Part shown: in pieces, positions 23,201 to 32,267 of the stretch
Layout of the letters: every line of letters starts with the position of its first letter
How positions within the stretch are numbered: position 1 is the stretch's first letter
NCBI GenBank assembly: GCA_003116875.1
Contig: BCKT01000002.1
Coordinates: 62,001 to 126,000 of the forward strand
Reading direction: 5' to 3'
Length of the DNA stretch: 64,000 nucleotides
Origin: Takashimella koratensis
Taxonomy: Eukaryota; Basidiomycota; Tremellomycetes; Trichosporonales; Tetragoniomycetaceae
Position numbers and translations under genes: made by a program
The notes under the pieces: model-generated
The model's input: only the letters and a program-made list of their open reading frames with translations
Told to the model about the DNA's origin: nothing
The model's database searches: none

Positions 23201-25286
23201 TGTCCAAGTAAGTGTCCTTCTGATTGGTCTGACAAGGCAGGAAGCAGTGGAGCGCCTGGAGAAACACGAGTTCATCGAGTGCCCGAACGATGATGAAGAA
23301 GACGCCAGAGCGAAGATTGGGCTCCACCCTACCCCTTTTGGAGGGATCATGAGCAACTGTATTATTTGTGAGTCACAGTTCCGACGTTTGCTGACTGTAG
23401 CCTTTGCAACGGTGAGGCTTGGGTGAGATGCGCTCTGATGCCAGATGATGAACATTATGACGATGACGGAGGATGCCAGTCTGCAAGACTTGCTCGAGAT
23501 TCTGTCTGGCGCCAGCGAGTAGGTCCGAGCCCTGATTTTTGCTGACCCCAGGTTCGCGGACTTGCGCATCCGACACGGAGAGACGACTGTAAGTGAGCAC
23601 TTGACCCCGCTGACTCTAGGTGCTCAATAAAATCCGTCAAGGTGGCGAACTGCGTTACCCGCTTGAACAAACTGTGAAAACTTATGCGTGAGCGATAGCT
23701 TCGTTCTTTACTGACGATTAGGGACAAAGTATTCATTTATCTTCAAGTTTCCTTCGGTAATGTCAGTCTGGAAAAGTACTCGGGCAGCGCGGAAAACCAC
23801 TCTGTGAACCAGATCAATTCTGCGATATTCACCCACGCCAAGCGGATTGCACGAGCGATTGGCCAAGTCGCCGCTGAGAAAAGATACGGTGGGGCCATGA
23901 GGTCTGCGCTCGAGCTTTTGCACACGGTCAATGGGAAGGCATGGGAAGATTCGTCAGTGGTTTTCAGACAGATTCATCATATTGGACCGATGTCGATCAA
24001 GATTCTCGATTCAAACGGGGTTCACTGTAAGTGGAGATGAAAAACAAGAGTTGATTTCTTAGCGTGGGACGATTTGATCGCTTTGGACCCGCCTAGACTC
24101 AGTACTTGGATCAATCGATCAACTCAGTTTTGCTACGAGGTTATCGAAGCAGCCAAATCTCTCCCCCGCTTTTCGCTGGATATTGAGTATGTGGACTTGC
24201 AGACAACGCTGACGGTTAGGCAAGAGAGTGTTCATGCTATTCCTGGGTCGTTCCCCATTGTCCGCCTACACGTCACCATGAGCCACACGGGCTCGTTGGC
24301 TCCCAAGAAGCCAAAGGGCAAGGCTCGGGCCGACGACAAGTACAATCTGTGCATCTTTTTCTATTCATCAATCAACAACCGATACATTGATATCCGCCGC
24401 ATCGAGTGAGTGCGGAATAGAGTCAGAACTGACGGTGAGAACTCAACGAATCAACAAAGAAACAAAGACGTTCACCCTTCATGCCCCGTTGTACGATCCG
24501 GACGAATACGTGATTGCGTACGTCGGAGGTGAGTCATAGGTTATGGACATGGCTGAGTCATAGTCGAGGAGAAAGCGGGTCTGGCGGCGACCGTCGAGTT
24601 TCATCCGATGATCTCGCCGTCAAGCTTCCCGGACATGCCCAAGCCATGGGAACAGCCCCCACCTCCACCGCCACCGGCTAAAAAGTCGGAAGCCACCCCC
24701 GAGCGCATCAAGATTGAGGAAGACTTCCAGGCGAATCAGCCTGGTTCGGCCTCCGCTGAAGCAATCTTCGTCCCTTCATCTGACCCTAACGACATCGAGT
24801 TTATTGACATCACCAAGAAACCGGGCAAACGCACTCACCCCGACTCGAGGGCTGAACCCAACACCAAGCGCGTCAAGGGTCCGGCAGGTCAAGGTGGATC
24901 CGAACTCACGCTTACCAAAGCCCCGGACCAAGAGGGGGATAAACTCACACTCACGATACCTCTGACCCAAGATGTCGATGCGAGCGAGGCTGATAGCTTG
25001 GACTCGCTAGAGATGTACTACGCAAAGGACGAGGTGACCGCGACGGAGCAAACTCGGTCCAACCTTGGTGCGAGACGGTCGGTGCCCGGTCCTTCTGCAT
25101 TTGGAACGGCGAAGGCTCCCCTGACCGAAGCCCCGATGCCCCTGGCAAAGCAAGGTGGGTGGTGGGCTGGCCCGCATACGTTCCAGCCTTGTGCTAACCC
25201 TGACAGATACACACGTGCCGACGACCTCAACAGCGACGATGGTCCTGCCGAAGGACGACTTTGACGAGTGGTTTGAGAACCTGTGA
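20223..25286 (+). CDS. MER3: Mer3/Hfm1 meiotic DNA helicase
   Basis: Superfamily 2 (Ski2-like) helicase that stabilises recombination intermediates and promotes interference-dependent crossovers in meiosis. The N-terminal quarter is disordered (MKDDLTDIFATFQPVPHAQP onward). The helicase core starts MFPFETFNAVQSTVYPTAYE; motif I is VVSAPTGSGKTTIFELA, motif Ia YMAPTKALC, motif II LLMIDEVHILRE, motif III FIALSASVPNIEDVARWL, motif IV region RPVLVFCPTRKA, then FGIAVHHAGLEFIDRR, STSTLAVGVNLPAHLVVIKG and QQMMGRAGRPQFD (motif VI). A winged-helix segment (QWLEHFVQ..ERLEKHEFI) and a Sec63 domain (GGIMSNCI onward, with IGPMSIKIL) follow; the C-terminus is acidic and Pro-rich and ends DDFDEWFENL, TGA. 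MGRAGRPQ plus the Sec63 part and the PTGSGKT start separate Hfm1/Mer3 from Brr2 and Slh1. About 26 introns, mostly 32-36 nt. About 1,350 residues, full length. Confidence 0.92.
22919..22950 (+). other. Example 32-nt intron in the MER3 gene
   Basis: GTGAGT donor, GTGCTAACGG branch region and AG acceptor within 32 bases; removing it joins the reading frame of the exons on both sides (ending TLESSL and beginning HENLTE). Confidence 0.75.
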
Positions 25287-26041
25287 CGGGAGGTGTGACA
25301 TGATATCAGTTTCAATAGCGGAGGGGTGGGACGGGGTGGGTGTGAGAAGTGGCTCGATGCGAGCAAGTATTTTCAGGCGCTGCGGTATATAGTACCCCCT
25401 TTCAAACACGATCACATGTATTCCTCATGTACCCAGATTACACGCAACTGAGAATTACAGTCAAGCAGTCGGGCTGCGGTCTGAACCATTCAACGCACAG
25501 ACTCTGCCTTTGAAGAGTCGTCTCCACTCGATCAAAGGCATTCGTGTGAGTCGGTGAAATACCAAACGTCTCAGGTTCGCACAGATTGAATGAGGGTATC
25601 CGAACTGACAAAGGAAGACGGGTAGTGAGAAGGTGAGTGTGAGTGTGAGTAAGTAAGCGAGTGAAAGGGAGGGGTGGACGTGGTCTCAAGGGGTTGGAAA
25701 AGAGGGAAAGACAAGCCTCAGATCGGATCGGTGCAGGGTTTTGTCCGGGAACTTGGAAGGTGGTGAATCCGGTGTGAACGGAAGAGGGGAAAGGGAGAAA
25801 GGAAGCATCGCCCCCTCGCGAGGATCACGAAGCGGTTTGAGACTTGAGATTCCAAAGACCTTGAGAAGGCAGGTGAAGAAGGGGCGGGGGAGGATAAAAG
25901 AGATCGTGGATCATCGATCGAACGGATCCTCCGGGCTCCGGGCAGGGCGAGGGAATGGGAAAGGGAGAGGGGTAAAGCTTGAGTGAGGAGCTCGAGAGAT
26001 GTGAATGAGCGGCGAGAGGACGAGGCGTGCGGGGTGGGCGT

Positions 26042-26075
<34 letters not shown>

Positions 26076-26531
26076 TTGGGGGTATGGATAGACGCGCCAG
26101 ATCGTGTGATGTGACCGTGCGTGCGCGTGAGAATGTGTGGATCAGAGAGTGGGGAAGGTGGTTGAATAGGAGGACCAAGGAGGTGAACGTTTTCTCTCAC
26201 TATCTCACCTGCTCGGTTCAGATAAATACCACAGATCGTGTGGGGGGAGAGTCATTCCACACAGCTATCCCACGGATCCACGGACCCACGGACTTGACAC
26301 TTGACTCTCCATACACGACCCTTAACCTCGCTCACTTGACTTGATCACCCGCCGTTCGTATCCCATTCAATCCACGCCATCGTTTCTCACCTCTTTCCTT
26401 TCCTGAACGACTTCACACCACCTCCCACCGCACCCATCTTCATCCCATAGCTCACCCTACCTCCATCCACATCTACCAATATCAACACCCTCCTCCCCCA
26501 CGCCCCCCTCCTCCCATCCCCTTAACCCAAG
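25287..26531. other. Intergenic region with a 33-base poly-G run
   Basis: No gene with domain or splice support found. Contains a G run at 26042-26074 and CT-rich DNA before the bHLH gene. The Pro-rich ORF on the minus strand across the G run is a low-complexity artefact. Confidence 0.5.
26042..26074. repeat. Poly-G homopolymer (33 bases)
   Basis: Uninterrupted G run, followed by GATTGGGGG; potential quadruplex. Confidence 0.85.
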
Positions 26532-27550
26532 ATGAGCAAGCTCAGCGTGATCACCGACCAACCTCGGTCAACGCTTTACCCTTCTCCTCAGAGTCCCGTC
26601 ATTCTTCGTCGAGCACCTTGGATGCCTCATCACTTGCACCGACACTCGACGGGGACCGTCCCGACTCCTCCTGCTCTCCCAAACCTTTCAACCCTCTCAA
26701 ACGTCCCTCGTGTGCCTGCACCCAGTGGACGAGCTTACCCCGTGACTGTCAAGACGGTCAAGCCGTCCGAAGGCGACGCGCAGCCGACTGAGAACGCCGT
26801 CAACGAATCTCAACAGAGGTCGTCCCCTGCCCGAAGCACGAAACAAGGACAATGGACACCGAGATTACCTCCGATCCAGACCCCAAGTCAACGCACGTTT
26901 CCCTCGGCACAACCACGCCTTAGCCCCGTCTACACTCGACAACAGCACCTTTCCTCCCCTACAGCGCTGTACCAACCGCGCCCACCTCCCGCCGCCAGTA
27001 ACTACAGCCCAAGCCAGCGGTACCAAAGTCAAGGTCGATACCAGCCCTACCCCTTATCCCTGCCTGCTTCACGGACCGACCGGATCCTTCTCAGCCCTGA
27101 AGACGACGAACCTCCCATGCAAGACTTTCCACAGCGTTTCCCTGCTCCTGCTATCCGCGGAGAAACGTTCCCCTCCCCGCCCTCGCCGTCAGCGTACCGC
27201 CCCGAATCGAGAGACACCATGAGCCCAGCTGAACTCCTTGCTCGCCGCACAGCAAGCGAACGACTCGCCCGGTCTCGCCTCAGTCACATTGCATCCGAGC
27301 AACGACGGAGAGAATCTATCAGTAAGTCAAACTGTCAGCGCATGGCTAACTCTCAGACGCCGGGTTTGATAGACTCCGCGCGTTGTTGTCCGACGTCCCG
27401 AGTGAGGGATTCACCAAAGCCCAAATCCTCCAGCTAGGTGAGTCACCCCAGAAGCTACGCTGACGCCTAGCCGCCGACTACGTGATCCATCTAGAAGGCT
27501 GTGTAAGAGCGACGAGGCGCGAATCCAATTGGAATCACCGTAGTTTTTAG
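26532..27550 (+). CDS. bHLH transcription factor
   Basis: Start MSKLSVITDQPRSTLYPSPQ. The first about 255 residues are disordered, rich in Ser, Pro, Gln and Arg. The C-terminal basic helix-loop-helix is spread over three exons: basic region and helix 1 ARSRLSHIASEQRRRESIN, then AGFDRLRALLSDVPSEGFT with KAQILQL, then AADYVIHLEGCVRATRR. The SEQRRRE basic motif with Glu and Arg fits E-box (CANNTG) binding in the known family. Introns are about 35 and 34 nt with CTGAC-like branch sites, and the frame is kept across both. The protein ends soon after helix 2 (RRESNWNHRSF, TAG at 27548-27550), so it has no leucine zipper. About 315 residues. Nuclear role inferred; targets unknown. Confidence 0.82.
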
Positions 27551-27754
27551 ATGTTGTAGATACAGGTGTATCAGTGTTTAGTACCTCTTGTCGAGATGTA
27601 ATTTTAGATCAAAGACTGGGGCTAGGGCTACATGTGATGAGACAAGATGAGTATCTGATGAAGATGAGCGATGATATGGATCGCGGGATCTCAAGAACAT
27701 CATCACAAAGCCGGGTGGTACGACCGAACCCTACTCGTCAGCTTGGTCAGTTTT
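27551..27754. terminator. Convergent 3' region between bHLH and F-box genes
   Basis: 204-bp tail-to-tail spacer with AT-rich patches; presumably carries both polyadenylation regions. No defined signal could be assigned. Confidence 0.35.
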
Positions 27755-29461
27755 TCACACCCACTTGGAAAAGTAAAATGGTTTTTGGTGTTTGAGGGAT
27801 AATTCAAGCGCCTCGCCATTGGCCAAGTTGATGGACCGATACGTCGCTAGATCGAGCTTGTTCCATCTGCCTCGGCTCGTCTCGCGCAGAGTCAGTTCCA
27901 TCTCGAACTCGTATTTGGGCGATTCCAGGCCTGGCTCGAGCAAGTCGGTGATGAGGATAGTCGCGCGGCGGCCGTCTTTGCCCTTGGTCTCTACGTTGGC
28001 ATCGCCGTCGGGGTCGGCATCGGATCGGAGAAGGCGCCACCGGCCAAAGTGAAGGCCTTTGGCGCGGAGGGAAGGTCGGAGAGCAGGGACGATCTCGGAT
28101 GGGCTGGAAGTCAGTGGGCTCAGAACAGGAGACGTACTGGTCGGTGGTAAGGAAGGACATGACAAAGCCGTCGGGGTAGAACCGGAGGAACCGGTGGTAT
28201 GTGACTGCGAATGAGTGGGACAATCAAGACGGTACCTACTCATGTGGGTAATCTATTGTCAGCGATGTAATTACTTCAAACTCACCGTGACCCATTGATC
28301 ACCTGCACCTGGGCGGCTAAAGATTAGTCAAAACCTCATCGCAACCTACATGTAGTGGCATATGCTGATATAGCACCCATCGAGCCTGACTCTCTCCTCA
28401 TCGATCAGTGTGGTGCGCCACTCTCCCGCATGTCGACGGACCAAATCTCTCGCCTGCCACCCGTCTGGCACCATCGCGGGCGGTTTGTATATCCCTTCCA
28501 CTGCCGCTCGCCACACCGCCGAGACACTGGTGAGGTGCCTCGCGCGCCAACAGGTCAGTGCGAACCGCTCGACCGAGGCGACGTCGAGGTGCGATAAGAT
28601 CGGGTCCATTAGTTCCGCCGGCAGACGCGCGATAGGGACAGGGAGCGACTCGTCTTCGGGTTGAAAGGCGAGCTCGAACGGGGCAACAGGTAAGGATTGA
28701 AACAGCGCGGTGAGAGGGGATGTTTGGTGAGTCGACTTTGTCGCGGCATGGAGAGGGATGGAACGCTCGTAGTCGGGCTGAACCTGGATGTGACGTTGAA
28801 AGCTGTATGGCTGTTCCTGCGGGGCACTTGGTGAGACGATATCTGTAGACGAGGGTGTGTCTTCCGCCTCGGTGGAGATGGGCGCCGCCTTGGCCGCGCG
28901 AGCGTACAGCCTGTCAACGTTGTCTGCTTGTCAGCGAGAGGGGAGACTTGACCCACCGTCCATCTTGAATGCCTTGCGGTAGAACATTAAAGCATCGTTG
29001 AGCTGCCCAGCCTGCTCCTTTTCCACCGCGCGCGCATACAGCTGTATCGCTGCTTCCCGGTCTTTGCGTGGTCCATACGGCGCAGGGAAAGGGATCTTGC
29101 GTGAGGTCGAGGTGGGGCCCGGCCCGGCTGGAGCTGGAGTAGCCACGGATCCAGCAGAATGGGGCAAGAGGGGAGCTCGTTCGTCCATGTCGTCCATGTC
29201 GATCGGGGCGGTCCGGCGAACAGGAGACCGAGCGAGAGGTGCTTTGGACGCCTTGGGACTGGTTTCGGGTGACAAGGGTTTACGATCAGGTGGGTGCGTG
29301 TGCTTGGCCTGAACCTCTTGCCGCCATTCCCGGCGGAACCGCTCGAGCTCGTCGATGGCGGCGTCCCCTTGCGCAGAGGTCGGTTCGGGCGCATGTTTGC
29401 TGGGGCCCGGGTTGAGCGAGAGCGATGCGAATGCTCGCGAGGGGGACTGAGGAGGTGTCAT
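27755..29461 (-). CDS. F-box protein, Fbxo9/Hrt3-like
   Basis: Substrate adaptor of an SCF (Skp1-cullin-F-box) ubiquitin ligase. Start MTPPQSPSRAFASLSLNPGP at 29461. A disordered region follows, then a TPR-like stretch (QLYARAVEKEQAGQLNDALM, FYRKAFKMDG), then DRLYARAAKAAP. The F-box is LPAELMDPILSHLDVASVER with ARHLTSVSAVWRAA. The family-specific C-terminal part is clear: RLDGCYISICHYMRPGAGDQ, WVTITHMITYHRFLRFYPDG, FVMSFLTTDHPSEIVPAL and KGLHFGRWRLLRSD; it ends LSLKHQKPFYFSKWV, TGA. The GCYISICHY and TYHRFLRFYPDG blocks match human FBXO9 and yeast Hrt3. The frame is open upstream of the chosen ATG but overlaps the Med10 gene on the other strand, so the 29461 start is preferred. About 480 residues, about seven short introns. 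Confidence 0.87.
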
Positions 29462-29595
29462 GGGTGGTTGTGTAAAGTCAAGGTACGGGTTGTCAGAGAT
29501 GACCAATAAATCGAGTTTTGAGCTCGGGCAAAATAAACCAGTCAAAATCACCAACCGACTCCAATTCTCACTTCCGTACCATTGTCCATCCATCC
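29462..29595. promoter_or_regulatory. 134-bp bidirectional promoter between the F-box gene and MED10
   Basis: Only 134 bases separate the two start codons, so the promoters and 5' UTRs of both genes must share or overlap this DNA. No TATA box seen. Confidence 0.55.
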
Positions 29596-30354
29596 ATGTC
29601 GGCACCTCAACTCCCTTCACCCGCTCCATCGCCGTTCCCGGGCCCCACCCTCGTCCCCTCCGACGCGGCGGGGGGCGCACCCGTCCCTCCAGACCCGGAG
29701 AGGCTGCGCGCCGACCTTGAAGTGCAGCTCCTCCGCCTCAGCCAGGACCTGTACGAGATGGAGGTGTGCGCGGGAGAAGTCGGGCCAGGCATGGAAGACG
29801 CCGTACCAAAGTACCTGTAAGCAGAGAGGATGAGGGGTGCAGGCTGATATAGACAGCGAGAAGATATCAAAGTCGTTTGGGACGCTCTCGGAAATGGCGG
29901 GGTCGTTGACAGATTCCGTCCCCTGGCAGATTGTTGAGTAAGTCGGGTAGCACAAGCTGACATGGGTCATTGCTAACGAGACGTAGCAACATTGATCGGT
30001 ACAAGAATCCACACCAGCATACCAAGACGATGCTGTCCCGGGCAACGGGGGAGAACCAGTACGCGCTGGGTCGTGTCCTCGGTGTCGAGGTAGGTCTGAC
30101 TGAGGCGTTTCCCCGATCGTAGCCGTTGCTGACTCGAGCAGAGCTTTAGACGGCAATTGCACGACTCCATCTCCGAGTCGTTCCCAGCGATCACCCTGCC
30201 AGAACGCGCGCATCACCCGGTGCAGCACGAGGGCGAGGTCAAGCTAGGTGCGAACGAAGTCAAGGAGGAGCCCCGGATAGAGGATCCTACACCTGCTGAG
30301 ATCGAGCCCAAACTTGAGAACGGCGAGGTCACACAGAACCACACCAACCCATAA
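29596..30354 (+). CDS. MED10: Mediator complex subunit 10 (Med10/Nut2)
   Basis: Subunit of the Mediator middle module, which links activators to RNA polymerase II. Start MSAPQLPSPAPSPFPGPTLV at 29596, with a Pro/Ala-rich lead-in. The Med10 core is LRADLEVQLLRLSQDLYEME, then EDAVPKYLEKISKSFGTLSE, DSVPWQIVDNIDRYKNPHQH and TKTMLSRATGENQYALGRVL, followed by SFRRQLHDSISESFPAI. The VP.QIVD.ID.GKNP pattern is the family hallmark. The charged C-terminal tail (VKEEPRIEDPTPAEIEPKLE) is not conserved. Two or three introns; in the first, the acceptor after GACAG keeps the frame. About 205 residues, slightly longer than yeast Nut2. Stop TAA at 30352-30354, only 121 bp from the convergent MAPEG gene. Confidence 0.88.
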
Positions 30355-30475
30355 GTATATCCATACTGAAGATACCCTGCACATTCGATACCCAACATGC
30401 ATGTTTGATGTCTATCCGACGAATCAATCTACCGTGGGATGTTCTCATGTCTACTTTATCTACGGGCTGATTAAA

Positions 30476-31134
30476 TCACCACGGGATGTTCTTGAACTTG
30501 TTGGCTGCCTTGACGAACAGCGCCAAGCAAGAGATGACTCCGCTCAAGTAGCATCCCGAGCGGACAAGGGACCACTTGGCTGTGGGGTCAGCTCCACCCA
30601 ATTCTTCAACTCACGATCTTCGATGAAGATGTAGGCAAGAGTGTATGCGACACGGGAGAGGAGGTACCCTCCGGCGTAGAAATGAAGCGAGGCGCGATCA
30701 ACGTGCGCCGAATTTGCCGCGGCCTGGGGGGTTAGTTGAGTCGATAGAGGACTTACGAGAGCAGCGCCAAAGATCGCGAGGTTGCTGCTTGTCAGTGTGC
30801 TCGCAAAGGGGCCACCCACGTGTGCGAGTTGTTGTTCGCAGCGACGGCACGGAGGACCCTGCCCGCTGTCTTGGGCGGGAGCTTGGCGGCGCAGCTATCC
30901 CAGCTGTCCTTGGGGCACTGGGTATCAGCAAAGTTCACCCGTATCGACTGACAGCGTTGTTGTATGCGCCCTTGGAGGTGGAGTTGGCGACGCCGACAGC
31001 CCACCAGAGTGGGGCCATCCTAAGGTCAGCAAGAACTAGGGCAAGACGTACGCGAGGACCCAGCCGGCAGGGACGGCGTAGAGGGAGATGTTGTGGCGAA
31101 GACCAGGGGTAGTAGTGAGCGATGCAAACGACAT
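30476..31134 (-). CDS. MAPEG-family membrane protein (copy 1)
   Basis: Membrane-associated eicosanoid/glutathione metabolism family protein, a four-helix integral membrane protein related to microsomal glutathione S-transferases. Start MSFASLTTTPGLRHNISLYA, then VPAGWVLAMAPLWWAVGVAN. The family centre reads KDSWDSCAAKLPPKTAGRVL and RAVAANNNSH, in the position where MAPEG proteins have conserved Arg, Ala and Asn. Next come NLAIFGAAL, FYAGGYLLSRVAYTLAYIFI and a last helix GCYLSGVISCLALFVKAANK, FKNIPW, TGA (30476-30478). About five short introns. About 160 residues, normal for the family. It is a paralogue of the plus-strand MAPEG gene at 36003. Enzyme activity is not established for this fungal branch. 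Confidence 0.78.
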
Positions 31135-31308
31135 GGTGAATGGGTAGTGGTAAGTAGTGAGAAGTCGTCGATCGCCAAATGGTTGTATCCTCCACACTTC
31201 GGGCCATGACGCGCTGCTCTCGGACGACTTTCCTCGGACGTCAGTCAGTGTCTACCCTGAGCGACTGCATAAACTACCAAGCTGGAATATCTGCATTCGC
31301 CACCTCTC

Positions 31309-32137
31309 CTATCCCTCATCCTCGGCAGGAGGGGAGCAAGCTCTCACTCCCAGTGGTGGGAGCGGCTCACCGCAAACCTCCTTCTGGGCTTGGTCGTAAA
31401 CCTCACGAGACTCGGTGGTAAGCTCGATCGGACGGAGAGCGTTCCCATAGTCTTGCGCATATCTCACGCAGTCTGCACCTTGATCAGCTTGATTCAACGA
31501 CTCGCCAACTTACCAGCGCAAAGGAAAGCAAGACTCCATCCCTCGCCGAAATCAGAATAAATCTTGATCCACGCCGCGTTCTTGCGAAGAGGGATGCGAC
31601 AGACAAAGTTGGCGCAGACGCGAACAGAGGCGTAGGGCTTGGACATGGCGGTTGGGTGTTGAGTGGCCGGTCTCGCCTCGTCGTCTGTGGTCGGTGCCTG
31701 CTTTCGCTTCTGTTTCTTGAGACTAGTCACGGTCTCTGTGCTTTATCAGTAAGATTATCACATGTTACTTACCCTTGCGTTGAGGGTAGCCAAGTTGCCC
31801 CAGCGGACGCTTTCCATTCTCGAGAGACTGAAGAGGGTCGCCCAAACCGTCGAGGGCAAACACATCCACCACGGGGACCACCTCTTCTTCCATGGAAGCC
31901 ACCTCTGAAGTTACGTCGAACACCATAGGAGCCACCTCGTCCACCATGGGAGCCTTGGCGTGCCGCTTCTGCTGATACCAGAACGTCGCGTAGTGATCAT
32001 TCTCTATCTCTTCGGCCTCTGCTGCATCCATCGCCTTTGATCGAGTCGTCAGATGACCATTGGAGAATTGAGCAACCTACCACGGCAACATTCGCGACCC
32101 ACTCGTCAACGGCACCGATGTTGTCCGACGCCGACAT
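31309..32137 (-). CDS. Hypothetical protein with a Cys4 motif
   Basis: I do not recognise the family. Start MSASDNIGAVDEWVANVAV at 32137; next exon AMDAAEAEEIENDHYATFWY and an acidic, hydrophobic region (VDEVAPMVFDVTSEVASM); then TSLKKQKRKQAPTTDDEARP, a basic patch that could be a nuclear signal. The best-ordered part is SKPYASVRVCANFVCRIPLR, IKIYSDFGEGWSLAFLCADC, VRYAQDYGNALRPIE: four cysteines spaced CX4C-X26-CX2C, which could bind zinc. The CADC pair is formed only after splicing across a short intron, which supports that intron. Ends ACSPPAEDEG, TGA (31309-31311). About 225 residues. Sits between two MAPEG and traffic genes without an obvious link. Confidence 0.65.
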
Positions 32138-32267
32138 GGTCAATGGGTTAAAGGAGAAACACGAAGCTGAACCATGATGGCCCTCAAGGGTAGCGACGCG
32201 TCGTGGTCAAAGGCAGGTACCATCACATCATTACATATGCGTCGTCACTATCTACAAAAAAAAGTAA

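Noticed and set aside
25718..26344. Poly-Pro and poly-Gly ORFs at 25.7-26.3 kb
   Set aside because: Created by the 33-base G run; no domain and no splice pattern.
28931..29680. Upstream extension of the F-box frame to 29680
   Set aside because: No ATG until 29461 that avoids overlap with the MED10 start; the extension begins with a non-ATG codon.
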